From positions 16,824-80,823 of the forward strand of contig JAAELB010000339.1 of NCBI GenBank assembly GCA_024227155.1: DNA of 64,000 bases, in the 5' to 3' direction. A program made the position numbers and the translations under genes. Numbering within the stretch: position 1 is the first letter of the stretch; the number at the start of each line of letters is the position of its first letter. The notes beneath the pieces were generated by a model. It saw only the letters and a program-made list of their open reading frames with translations. It made no database searches and had not been told where the DNA came from. Origin of the DNA: Desulfobulbaceae bacterium (GTDB lineage Bacteria > Desulfobacterota > Desulfobulbia > Desulfobulbales > Desulfocapsaceae). Positions 42,581 to 50,177 of this stretch are shown one piece after another.

Positions 42581-43036
42581 ATGGTGAGAAAAAAACAAAT
42601 TGAGCCTCTAAAAAAAGATTTGTCTATTTATCCCATCGGAGTTGCGGCAAAACTATTAGGGGTTCATCCTCGCACTCTCAGGATTTATGAGGACGAGGGA
42701 CTGATAAAACCGGAAAGAGCTGGCAATAGAAGGCTCTACTCTACAAATGATATAACCTGGGTTGGCTGCCTGAGAAAACTCATCCATGACGATGGGATTT
42801 CGATCCCGGGCATAAGGAAACTTCTTCGATACGCAACGTGCTATGAAATTTCTGATTGCCCTAGAGATGTACACTGTAATTGCGATGCTGTTGTTGATCG
42901 TGCAATCCCTCGAAGTTTGAGAGTTGCAGGCGACCTGGCAGAGGAAAAAAAGGCAAAAGAGCGGGATGTAGCAGCGAAGAAAGAGCATCAAGATATAGAC
43001 GAACGTGAAAATGGCAGCAACCGGAAGGTGCGTTGA
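42581..43036 (+). CDS. MerR-type regulator with C-terminal cysteine cluster, regulator 2
   Basis: A 151-residue regulator homologous to the one at 39.9 kb: IGVAAKLLGVHPRTLRIYEDEGLIKP, RRLYSTNDITWVGCLRKLI, then the cysteine group CYEISDCPRDVHCNC. It has an additional charged C-terminal tail rich in Glu, Lys and Asp. GAGGAG stands seven bases before ATG 42581; the open frame starts earlier at 42545 without a site. It follows paralogue C by 86 bases and is ended by a perfect hairpin terminator. Redox or metal sensing through the cysteines is the likely mode (inference). Confidence 0.85.
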   Translation: MVRKKQIEPLKKDLSIYPIGVAAKLLGVHPRTLRIYEDEGLIKPERAGNRRLYSTNDITWVGCLRKLIHDDGISIPGIRKLLRYATCYEISDCPRDVHCNCDAVVDRAIPRSLRVAGDLAEEKKAKERDVAAKKEHQDIDERENGSNRKVR

Positions 43037-43090
43037 TCGGCGCTTGCAGCCTTTCTACTACTGATATAAGAAGGAAAAATTGCTGAATAT

Positions 43091-43125
43091 AAAAGGGTTT
43101 GTCACCACAGGTGACAAACCCTTTT
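43091..43125. terminator. Bidirectional terminator between convergent genes
   Basis: AAAAGGGTTTGTCACC (43091-43106) and GGTGACAAACCCTTTT (43110-43125) form a perfect 16-bp stem with a 3-base loop, with T-rich sequence on the right and A-rich on the left. It serves the MerR-type gene on the plus strand and yhhQ on the minus strand. Confidence 0.92.
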
Positions 43126-43153
43126 GTTGTTTTTCCCGCCGGTAAAGAGATCT

Positions 43154-43867
43154 CTATTCGTCTACAGGGATATGAGAGTTTTTGAACATAAAACGTGCGA
43201 GATAGAGAAATGGGGTGTCTATCGCCGCGACGATCCACTTGAGCAGGTAGGTGGTTATTAAAATCTGGATGAATTCTTCGTTTGCTAATAAGCCCCAAAA
43301 AGCTATGAAGGTAAAGATTACTGAATCTAGCAATTGACTGACCATGGTGGAGGCGTTGTTTCTCAGCCAGATAAATTTGTCGCCAGGCAGGAGGTTTTTC
43401 CAGAAATTATAGGCCCAGACATCGTGCAGTTGGGAAATTCCATAGGCCACCAGCGAGGCAAAAGCTATGCGGGGGAGAATTGCAAAAATGTTGGTCAAGC
43501 TTTCCTGGATAAAATCAAATTCATTCGGTTTGAAAAGCAAGGCTATATTCATAATTATCACAGTTGCTGTAAGGGAGAAAAAACCTATGAAAACAGCTTT
43601 GCGGGCGTCTTTTTTGCTGTAGTTTTCTGAAAGGATGTCGGTTGCTAGAAAAGACGACGCGTAAGTAATATTGCCAAGGGTGACCCCTATGGAGAGAAGG
43701 TCAACCATTTTCAGGACCTGGATGTTGGCAAGAATTGTTGAGATGGGAATCCAGATATACAGCCCGGTTTTACCAAAAAAACGATATGCCAAAATTATTG
43801 AGGCAAAGTTTGCAAGTAATAGTAAGAGCCAGAGAGATTCATTGGAAAAGTGTGGTAGTGTCAGCAT
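43154..43867 (-). CDS. yhhQ: Queuosine precursor transporter (YhhQ/VUT family)
   Basis: A 237-residue protein with six or seven membrane helices of the YhhQ (VUT) family. Recognisable are LLLLANFASIILAYRFFGKTGLYIW near the start, the GNITYASSFLATDILSENYSKKDARKAV motif, and the C-terminal SQLLDSVIFTFIAFWG. Family members import queuine or preQ1 precursors used to modify tRNA. AGGGG precedes the ATG. I looked for a preQ1 riboswitch in its leader and did not recognise one. It is a single gene, convergent with the MerR-type regulator. Confidence 0.9.
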   Translation of the reverse strand: MLTLPHFSNESLWLLLLLANFASIILAYRFFGKTGLYIWIPISTILANIQVLKMVDLLSIGVTLGNITYASSFLATDILSENYSKKDARKAVFIGFFSLTATVIIMNIALLFKPNEFDFIQESLTNIFAILPRIAFASLVAYGISQLHDVWAYNFWKNLLPGDKFIWLRNNASTMVSQLLDSVIFTFIAFWGLLANEEFIQILITTYLLKWIVAAIDTPFLYLARFMFKNSHIPVDE

Positions 43868-44053
43868 TTTTGCCCCTTAAAGAACTGTTCCCTGAAAAAC
43901 CAGGTTTAAAATCAAGTGGGTTGAACGCATGGGGAGGCTGACGCTTACTAAACCAATACTGTATGGAACTCGGTTTTGATAAGGCGGGTAGCCGTGACCG
44001 CCGTGGGGTTCAACTTTAAAAATTGTGCGACACCTTAGCAGATGTTTGGCAAG

Positions 44054-44223
44054 GAGGCAAGGTAACTATTCAGCAGCACCCCATAGGCTCACGATCAAGC
44101 TGTCCAGCATACAGGTGTATAGCTAAACCAGCCTGCTTGTGCCCCTCTGGAGCACTGCTAAACAGTTACAGTTCCCTGCTTAAATCAGGTTTTTTGCTGT
44201 TGGCTGAATAGTTACGAGGCAAG
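44054..44223. mobile_element. IS66-like MITE, copy B
   Basis: A 154-bp element (44062-44215) with perfect 13-bp terminal inverted repeats GTAACTATTCAGC / GCTGAATAGTTAC and a perfect 8-bp direct repeat GAGGCAAG on both sides (44054-44061, 44216-44223). Its interior shares TCTGGAGCACTG and neighbouring segments with the inverse of copy A at 34.6 kb. The flanking sequence of the 43868-44481 gap contains no gene. Confidence 0.9.
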
Positions 44224-44367
44224 TTTCATTGATTTTTCTTGTTAAATACGATAGGAATGGCCACTTTTTAAATATACGAATACGTCAGGATAAGATACCG
44301 TAATAAAATTATTCATCTATAAAATTTCCACTTATAGTGGATGTCTGGATCGAAGTCTACGCTATCT

Positions 44368-44442
44368 GCCGCTAAAAACATGCGGGAATGACAGCAGGGG
44401 TGGCCGACTTCGTCATGCCCGAGGTAGTTATCGGGTATCTAG
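44368..44442. repeat. Fragments of a GTCATTCC-type palindromic repeat
   Basis: Two pieces are seen: GCTAAAAACATGCGGGAATGAC (44371-44392) and a small hairpin CGTCATGCCCGA...TCGGGTATC (44411-44439). Both resemble arms of the widespread GTCATTCCCGC-type repeat, an intact relative of which lies at 53.7 kb. Confidence 0.5.
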
Positions 44443-44481
44443 AAAATAATTTCTAAGATGCTACAACTTTAAGAGTTCTTA

Positions 44482-46797
44482 ATGGGAAAAACGCTTCTTA
44501 TAGCAGAAAAACCGAGTGTTGGAAAAGACCTTGCCTCTTATCTGGGCATAATCGGCAGGGGGAAAGGTTTTTATAACTGCGAGGGGGGTGTTGTGTGCAC
44601 ATGGTGTATAGGGCATATTCTCGAGCAGGCTGATCCGGATGGTTATGATCCCCGCTTTAAACGGTGGAGGGCTGAAGATTTGCCTATCATTCCAGAAAAG
44701 TGGATACTGGAGCCAATACCCAGGACCAGAGAACAGCTTCGAATCATCGATGGCTTGTTGAAAAATTCGGACAAAGTCATTAATGCGGGTGATCCTGAAC
44801 GGGAAGGGCAGTTGATTGTTGACGAAGTTCTTGATTTTCTTGGTTACACCGGTCCTGCTGAGAGGCTTTGGATCTCGGCATTGGATGTTCGGACTATCAA
44901 AAAGGGTTTTGCCAATTTAAGAGACAATAATGAGTTTAAAAATATTAAGGATGCGGCCATATGCCGCTCTAACGCCGATTGGCTTGTTGGCATCAATGTA
45001 ACCCGGGGGTTAACACTTGCCGCAGGCCAGTCCAATAGTGTGCTTTCGGCAGGGCGGGTGCAGACCCCGACCCTTTCTCTGGTTGTTGACAGGGACCGGG
45101 AAATTGAGCAGTTCAGTAAGAAGCCGTATTGGGTTTTAAGGGCAACTGTTGACCATGCTGATGGACAGTTTGTGGCCACCTGGAATCCTGATGAGCTCGC
45201 GGCTGGTCTTGATGCTGAGGGGCGCCTGGTACATGAAAATGTGGCTGAACTGCTTATCTCAAAGGTTGCCGGGCAAGAAGGGATTGTTGTTGACAAAAAA
45301 GATGTGTTAAAGAGAAAATCTCCGCCACTGCCCTTTTTACTGTCGGACCTGCAGAAAAAAGCTGAAGATAAATTCGGTTACTCTCCTAAAAAAACCCTGG
45401 AGTTGGGACAGGGATTGTATGAAAAGCATAAGGCGCTCACCTATATGCGAACCGAATGTCGTTATCTACCCAATGAGATGTTTGAGGATGCCCCCTCTAT
45501 TCTTGAAAGTCTCAGGCAGCAAAATATTGAAGGAGCAAATGGGGCTGACCACACCATCCAGTCTCCTGCCTGGAATACCAAAAAACAGGGAGCTGAGGCG
45601 CATCATGGCATTATTCCCACGGAAGTCGTACCGAAAAATCTCACAGAAGATGAACAGAATATATATTTGCTGGTGGCCAGGCGCTTTCTGAAGCAGTTCT
45701 ACGCGGATTATAAGTATTACTCAAGCAGTATAGTAGTTGAAGTAAAAGATGAACTTTGGAAAGGAACGGGAATAACCATTAAAGATCAGGGCTGGATGGT
45801 ACTCAACGATCAGCAGACTAAAGAAAAGTTTTTGCCCAAAGTATTAAAAGGGGAGCCGGTACGGATAGCAAAAGTGGACAAAGAACAGAAGTTTACCAAG
45901 CCTCCAAGCAGGTTCACCGAGGCTTCCCTGCAAGTTGCAATGACACAGGTACATAAATTTGTGGAAGACCCGGTTATTAAGGCTCGACTCAAGGAAAATT
46001 CAGGAATTGGTACCTCGGCCACCAGGACCAATATTATTGCTGAGCTGCAAAATCGGCAATATTTGGAGAAGAATGGGAAGATCCTCATCTCCACTCCACG
46101 GGGTCGCGAGCTTATTGATAAAATTCATCCCTCTCTGAAAAATCCGGGTATGACCGCTATCTGGGAGGATGCCCTGGATAGGATCTGTGAAGGTGATTTG
46201 GGCAGGGACGCATTTCTTGAGGAACTGACCAAGCGAATGTCCAATATGGTCAAGTATGCCCTGGCAACCCGTTTCTCAGAGGAGGTGATGGGCAAGGTTT
46301 ACCGTTGTTCATGTGGCGGGCATCTTTCACGCCTGGAGTCGAAAAACAAGCAGGGTCGCTTTTTTTGGGTCTGTTCATCCGGAAAGGAAAATAACTGCCC
46401 CTTACGTTCAGATTTTAATGGTGCACCCGGTGCGGCGTTTATGGATCGTCCGGAAACAGGGCCCAAATGTTCCCATTGTCAGAGTGGCTATCTCATTCGC
46501 TATGAGAGTCACAGGAGGATAGGTAGCTATTTCTGGGCCTGTTCCACGGGGAAAAAGGGGAAGTGTCCACTGCTACGTGACGACAATGGGGCTCCCGGAA
46601 AACCGATTATAGACCCCGGTGCTCCAAAAGTGCCATGTCCTGTCGAAGACTGTAAAAATATGGTAACCTTGATTCAGTCACAGAATAAAAAAGATTTTTA
46701 TTTCTGGAAATGCAGTGATCCTACACATCCTTTACGTTTCAATGATAACGGTAAACCGGGTGGGGAGATGACTTTTGCTAAGAAGAACAGGAAGTGA
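44482..46797 (+). CDS. topB: DNA topoisomerase III (type IA)
   Basis: A 771-residue type IA topoisomerase. The TOPRIM domain opens with LLIAEKPSVGKDLASYLG and has NAGDPEREGQLI; the active-site tyrosine is in ALTYMRTECRYL, where most TopB have YPRSDCRYL or YPRTD, so the Pro and Asp are changed to Met and Glu. Three C-terminal cysteine repeats (about 600-640, 650-695, 700-745; for example CSCGGHL and CSHCQSGYL, CPVEDCKN) look like zinc ribbons. The enzyme cuts one strand to decatenate DNA. E. coli TopB (about 650 residues) lacks such a long zinc tail. Longer TopB of this kind often travel with mobile or plasmid DNA, and a MITE lies just upstream, but no other transfer gene is present. Confidence 0.92.
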   Translation: MGKTLLIAEKPSVGKDLASYLGIIGRGKGFYNCEGGVVCTWCIGHILEQADPDGYDPRFKRWRAEDLPIIPEKWILEPIPRTREQLRIIDGLLKNSDKVINAGDPEREGQLIVDEVLDFLGYTGPAERLWISALDVRTIKKGFANLRDNNEFKNIKDAAICRSNADWLVGINVTRGLTLAAGQSNSVLSAGRVQTPTLSLVVDRDREIEQFSKKPYWVLRATVDHADGQFVATWNPDELAAGLDAEGRLVHENVAELLISKVAGQEGIVVDKKDVLKRKSPPLPFLLSDLQKKAEDKFGYSPKKTLELGQGLYEKHKALTYMRTECRYLPNEMFEDAPSILESLRQQNIEGANGADHTIQSPAWNTKKQGAEAHHGIIPTEVVPKNLTEDEQNIYLLVARRFLKQFYADYKYYSSSIVVEVKDELWKGTGITIKDQGWMVLNDQQTKEKFLPKVLKGEPVRIAKVDKEQKFTKPPSRFTEASLQVAMTQVHKFVEDPVIKARLKENSGIGTSATRTNIIAELQNRQYLEKNGKILISTPRGRELIDKIHPSLKNPGMTAIWEDALDRICEGDLGRDAFLEELTKRMSNMVKYALATRFSEEVMGKVYRCSCGGHLSRLESKNKQGRFFWVCSSGKENNCPLRSDFNGAPGAAFMDRPETGPKCSHCQSGYLIRYESHRRIGSYFWACSTGKKGKCPLLRDDNGAPGKPIIDPGAPKVPCPVEDCKNMVTLIQSQNKKDFYFWKCSDPTHPLRFNDNGKPGGEMTFAKKNRK

Positions 46798-46934
46798 GGG
46801 GGGACGCTAAAGTAACATCGAGCGAGAAGAGACCACTTGTCTTAGCTTATACCCCCTTGTGGTGTGTTAGGGAAAAACCATCCACACCCTCCAAAGTTTT
46901 CCTGCTGAAGTGTACTTCTGTGTAGTTTCTTTAA

Positions 46935-47318
46935 GTCTGACATTATAGCGTTGGTTGTCGGCAATCTATCTTGAGTAGCTCGGAAAAATACAGAAATAAA
47001 TAGGGTATGTCATACTTTTATGTCTCTTTTGAGATAAAAAGTCTTAGAGGAAGTAGAGTTGGGGGTTTCTTTTGAGTAGCCGTGCTGTGGTTTTTGTTCG
47101 AATTTATTCGTGTTGTAGTTGTTTTGAGTTGGATTGGTTTACCCTGAAAAAATAATAGTTTATTGTCTATGAGGTTTTCCTGTGTCGGGGGTATTGTGGG
47201 CTGTGGTGTTTATGGGGCGTTTCGTTGTGCGGTTTGATTTGTGGTTACGGCTTCTGTCTATAATGTCGGACGATATTCTCCTAAAACAATTGACGTAAAG
47301 TCAGACATTATGTATGTT
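46935..47318 (+). promoter_or_regulatory. Promoter and three GTCnGAC sites upstream of the IOR fusion
   Basis: GTCTGACATTAT (46935), the inverse ATAATGTCGGAC (ending 47271) and GTCAGACATTAT (47300) share a GTC-N-GAC core, the half-site pattern of FadR-type GntR repressors. The last lies between TTGACG (47290-47295) and TATGTT (47313-47318), which have a 17-base spacer. A GntR regulator gene is at 52.7 kb in the same locus. The rest of the 46798-47401 gap contains no gene. Confidence 0.6.
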
Positions 47319-47401
47319 TGATAAAATCATTTATTGAAGCCTGCAGTAGTAGGTATTGTAGTAGTAAAAGTTACGAAGGTTCAGTTAGTCAGGAGAAAAA
47401 T

Positions 47402-49903
47402 ATGAATCCGATAAAAAAGATATGTACACAGGAGTCAGATGCCCCAACAGTACTTCAGGGCAACATTGCATTTGCAGCTGGCTGTGTACGATCAGGCATT
47501 CACGCGGTCGATGGTTACCCTGGAACTCCCAGCACGGAAGTTATTGATAAGGGATTGTCCCAGGTTCAGGATATGATAACTGTTGGCTGGTCCATTAATG
47601 AGGCAACAGCTGTAGCCGTGGGCCATGGTCATTCTCTTGGTGGTAATGACTGTGTTGTTACCATGAAAATTCCCGGCCTGTTCCAGGCAGGTGATCCCTT
47701 CACCAGTGGTGGATTTTTCAACGATAAGCGTGGTGCCTTAGTTTATTATGTAGCATCTGATTATACGCCAAGTTCCACTCAGCATCTCGTCGATCCACGC
47801 CCATTTATCAAAAGCTGTTTCACTCCAATTATTGAACCTAGGAATCACCAGGAACTTCATGATGCTCCGGAAATCGCGGCTGATCTTGCCCGTGAATGCC
47901 ATACTCCCGTTGTGATCATGGCAAGTGGTACTCTTTGCCATAGTGAAGGTCTTGTGCGCCTGTCGCCAATTAAAAAGCGAGAGAAGGTTGAGCTCACAGT
48001 TCCTTTGAAGAGTTTTAATACCCTGCCGGCAATTGCCCGTAAAAACTATGATCGCGTGGTAAAGGAACGCTTACCTCAATTGATTGATATTGTAGAAAAA
48101 AGCCCTCTGAACAATTGGGAAAAAGGTGCAGGCAAGATCGGTGTTGTAACGTATGGTGTCAGTGATCTCATGGTTCGAGAGGTGAAACAGTCCCTAGGCG
48201 CAGATATCGATATACTCTCTTTAGGTTTTACTTTTCCGCTACCTATGAAGCTCATCAGGAAATTTTACGAATCTATCAGCGGAACTGTATATGTCATTGA
48301 AGATGGGTATCGTTACTTACAGGAAGAGTTGCTTATAGAGGGAATAGCGGTAGAAGGAAAAGATGTTATTGAAACCCTCACCGAGTGGACCCCTGCTGAG
48401 ATAGCAGAGAGGTTAGGCTACAGCGTAGAGCAGATCAAAACACCAGCTGTTCAGCCCCTGATGCGGCCACCAATGATTTGTCCGGGCTGCCCTTATCGGC
48501 TGTTTGGTGAAACTGTTCGCAAGATGAAAAAAAGAGGCAAGCTTGAGAGCGTATTTGGAGATATCGGTTGTAATACCTTGCTCTTTTTTATGGATGCCAA
48601 TGACAGCAACCTCTGCATGGGTGCCTCAGAAGGTAACCGCTCGGGTTATGTATTGGCCAATCCGGACAAGGCTTCCAAATGTTTGAGCCTTCTTGGCGAC
48701 GGTACAGAGACCCACAGTGGTCTTGATGCCACTAGAAACGCGCTTTTTCGTAACGTTCCCGGGGTGAAGGTAATTCTCGACAACAACTGGACTGCCATGA
48801 CAGGTGGTCAGCCTGGACCGACTTCTCCTGTGAATTTAGCCGGTGAAGAAAATAGTTTCGATCTGCAGGCATCTCTTGCTGCCCATGGTGCGAAGGTACT
48901 TGTTGCCGATGGCTATGACAAAAAAGGTGTAGAGAAATCCCTTAAAGAGGCCCTTGCTGTAGCAGAAGAGGGTGGGTTTGTCACACTTGTCATCACCGGA
49001 GTTTGTATTAAAAAGGTTCCCAAGGCAGCCCATGGAACCAAGATGCAGGTTGATCGTGAGCTCTGTGTGGAGTGTGGGATGTGTCAGATTTGTCCTGGTA
49101 TCCTCCTCGACAAAGAAGGAGCACCTCACTTTAACAACAACTGCAGCGGCTGTATGAGCCAGCTTGCGGCCTGCGGGCAGATGTGTGCAAAAGGTGCTAT
49201 CTCTCCGAACACAAAGAAAGAAGAGGACGTCTCCGCTACACGTTCCGACCTGCCGGAAGCACCGGAAGGGATTGAGCTGCCTGATCGTTCAAGCTTTTCA
49301 TTGCCGGAAAAAATTGCAGTAGCAATTCGAGGAGTCGGAGGCCAGGGGAATCTTTTCTTCGGTAAGGTCCTAACTCAAATGGCCTTTATTGCAGGATACG
49401 GCGATACTAATGTCGTAAAAGGTGAAACCCATGGTATGGCCCAGATGGGTGGGCCGGTAATTTCGACGTTCAGCTGTGGTAAGGTTGTCTCGCCGGTTCT
49501 TCTTCCAGGTACGGCGGATTGTCTGGTTACCATGGAGAAAAGTGAAATTCTCCGGGAAGGCTTTGTTGATATGCTGAAACCCGGTGGAACTGTACTTATG
49601 GCAAATACCAAGGTCTTTCCATACGGAGTAGATGAGGATCAATATCCAACGGATAAGCAAATACAGGATGTCCTCACCAGCTATAAAATTGTCGAAGTAG
49701 ATGTGCTGGCGGAAGCTCTGGTCCTCGGAGACTCAAGTGGTCGAAGTGCAAACGTTGTTATGATGGGTGCTTTGAGCAGACTGGCTCCTTTCTGTGATTT
49801 CCCAGAAGAGTTGTGGCTACAGGCGCTGAAGAATGTAAGCCCCAAACCTGCAATTTGGTCGGCTAACTATGCTGCGTTTAATGCAGGGAAGGAACTGATC
49901 TAA
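47402..49903 (+). CDS. Fused indolepyruvate:ferredoxin oxidoreductase (IorA-IorB)
   Basis: An 833-residue fusion. Residues 1-560 are IorA-like: pyrimidine domain with DGYPGTPSTEVIDKG, thiamine-diphosphate site in CPGCPYR and LLGDGTETHSGLDATRNALF. A ferredoxin domain follows (about 565-620) with intact CVECGMCQICPG and CSGCMSQLAACGQMC. Residues 650-833 are IorB-like (RGVGGQGNLFFGKVL, KGETHGMAQMGGPV). It should oxidise aryl-pyruvates to aryl-acetyl-CoA with ferredoxin reduction. CAGGAG precedes ATG 47402; the frame is open from 47318 but that part overlaps a promoter. The next gene, an ADP-forming acyl-CoA synthetase, can convert the CoA ester to acid and ATP. Confidence 0.9.
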   Translation: MNPIKKICTQESDAPTVLQGNIAFAAGCVRSGIHAVDGYPGTPSTEVIDKGLSQVQDMITVGWSINEATAVAVGHGHSLGGNDCVVTMKIPGLFQAGDPFTSGGFFNDKRGALVYYVASDYTPSSTQHLVDPRPFIKSCFTPIIEPRNHQELHDAPEIAADLARECHTPVVIMASGTLCHSEGLVRLSPIKKREKVELTVPLKSFNTLPAIARKNYDRVVKERLPQLIDIVEKSPLNNWEKGAGKIGVVTYGVSDLMVREVKQSLGADIDILSLGFTFPLPMKLIRKFYESISGTVYVIEDGYRYLQEELLIEGIAVEGKDVIETLTEWTPAEIAERLGYSVEQIKTPAVQPLMRPPMICPGCPYRLFGETVRKMKKRGKLESVFGDIGCNTLLFFMDANDSNLCMGASEGNRSGYVLANPDKASKCLSLLGDGTETHSGLDATRNALFRNVPGVKVILDNNWTAMTGGQPGPTSPVNLAGEENSFDLQASLAAHGAKVLVADGYDKKGVEKSLKEALAVAEEGGFVTLVITGVCIKKVPKAAHGTKMQVDRELCVECGMCQICPGILLDKEGAPHFNNNCSGCMSQLAACGQMCAKGAISPNTKKEEDVSATRSDLPEAPEGIELPDRSSFSLPEKIAVAIRGVGGQGNLFFGKVLTQMAFIAGYGDTNVVKGETHGMAQMGGPVISTFSCGKVVSPVLLPGTADCLVTMEKSEILREGFVDMLKPGGTVLMANTKVFPYGVDEDQYPTDKQIQDVLTSYKIVEVDVLAEALVLGDSSGRSANVVMMGALSRLAPFCDFPEELWLQALKNVSPKPAIWSANYAAFNAGKELI

Positions 49904-49985
49904 GTTTTTATTTAAAAAGCAGATTATTTAGCGTACGTTCCTTAGTCGGAGAATACTCGGTCATCGAAAACCATTAAGAGGTTTC

Positions 49986-50130
49986 CTAGGAGCTTGTCCG
50001 AGAATAGACATTTTTCTCAAATCGAGGCATTTATGAAAAACAAGCACAGTCATATAGATGATATTGCGAGCATTGTTTTTTGTAAATAACGAAGAGTTGT
50101 GGGAAAGGGCATTCTCGGACAGGCTCCTAG
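49986..50130. mobile_element. CTAG-flanked MITE, copy 2
   Basis: A 137-bp element (49990-50126) with terminal repeats GAGCTTGTCCGAGAAT and ATTCTCGGACAGGCTC, flanked by CTAG on both sides. In inverse orientation its interior aligns with the MITEs at 36.3 and 41.0 kb (CTCTTCGTTA, AATATC-N-CTATATG-N-CTGTG, TGCCTCGAT), although their ends differ. It lies between the IOR fusion and the synthetase gene. Confidence 0.85.
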
Positions 50131-50177
50131 GACCGGGTGTGACTACTCACAGCCCTATTTCACCTATATATCATGCC

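Noticed and set aside
43868-44053. preQ1 riboswitch before yhhQ
   Set aside because: I looked for the class I and II consensus on the minus strand and did not find a convincing pseudoknot-forming sequence.
47318-47401. N-terminal extension of the IOR fusion
   Set aside because: It overlaps the -10 region of the putative promoter, and ATG 47402 has a good CAGGAG site.
50058-50177. N-terminal extension of the acyl-CoA synthetase
   Set aside because: Its first 23 codons are MITE sequence (49990-50126), which is not expected to encode part of the enzyme.
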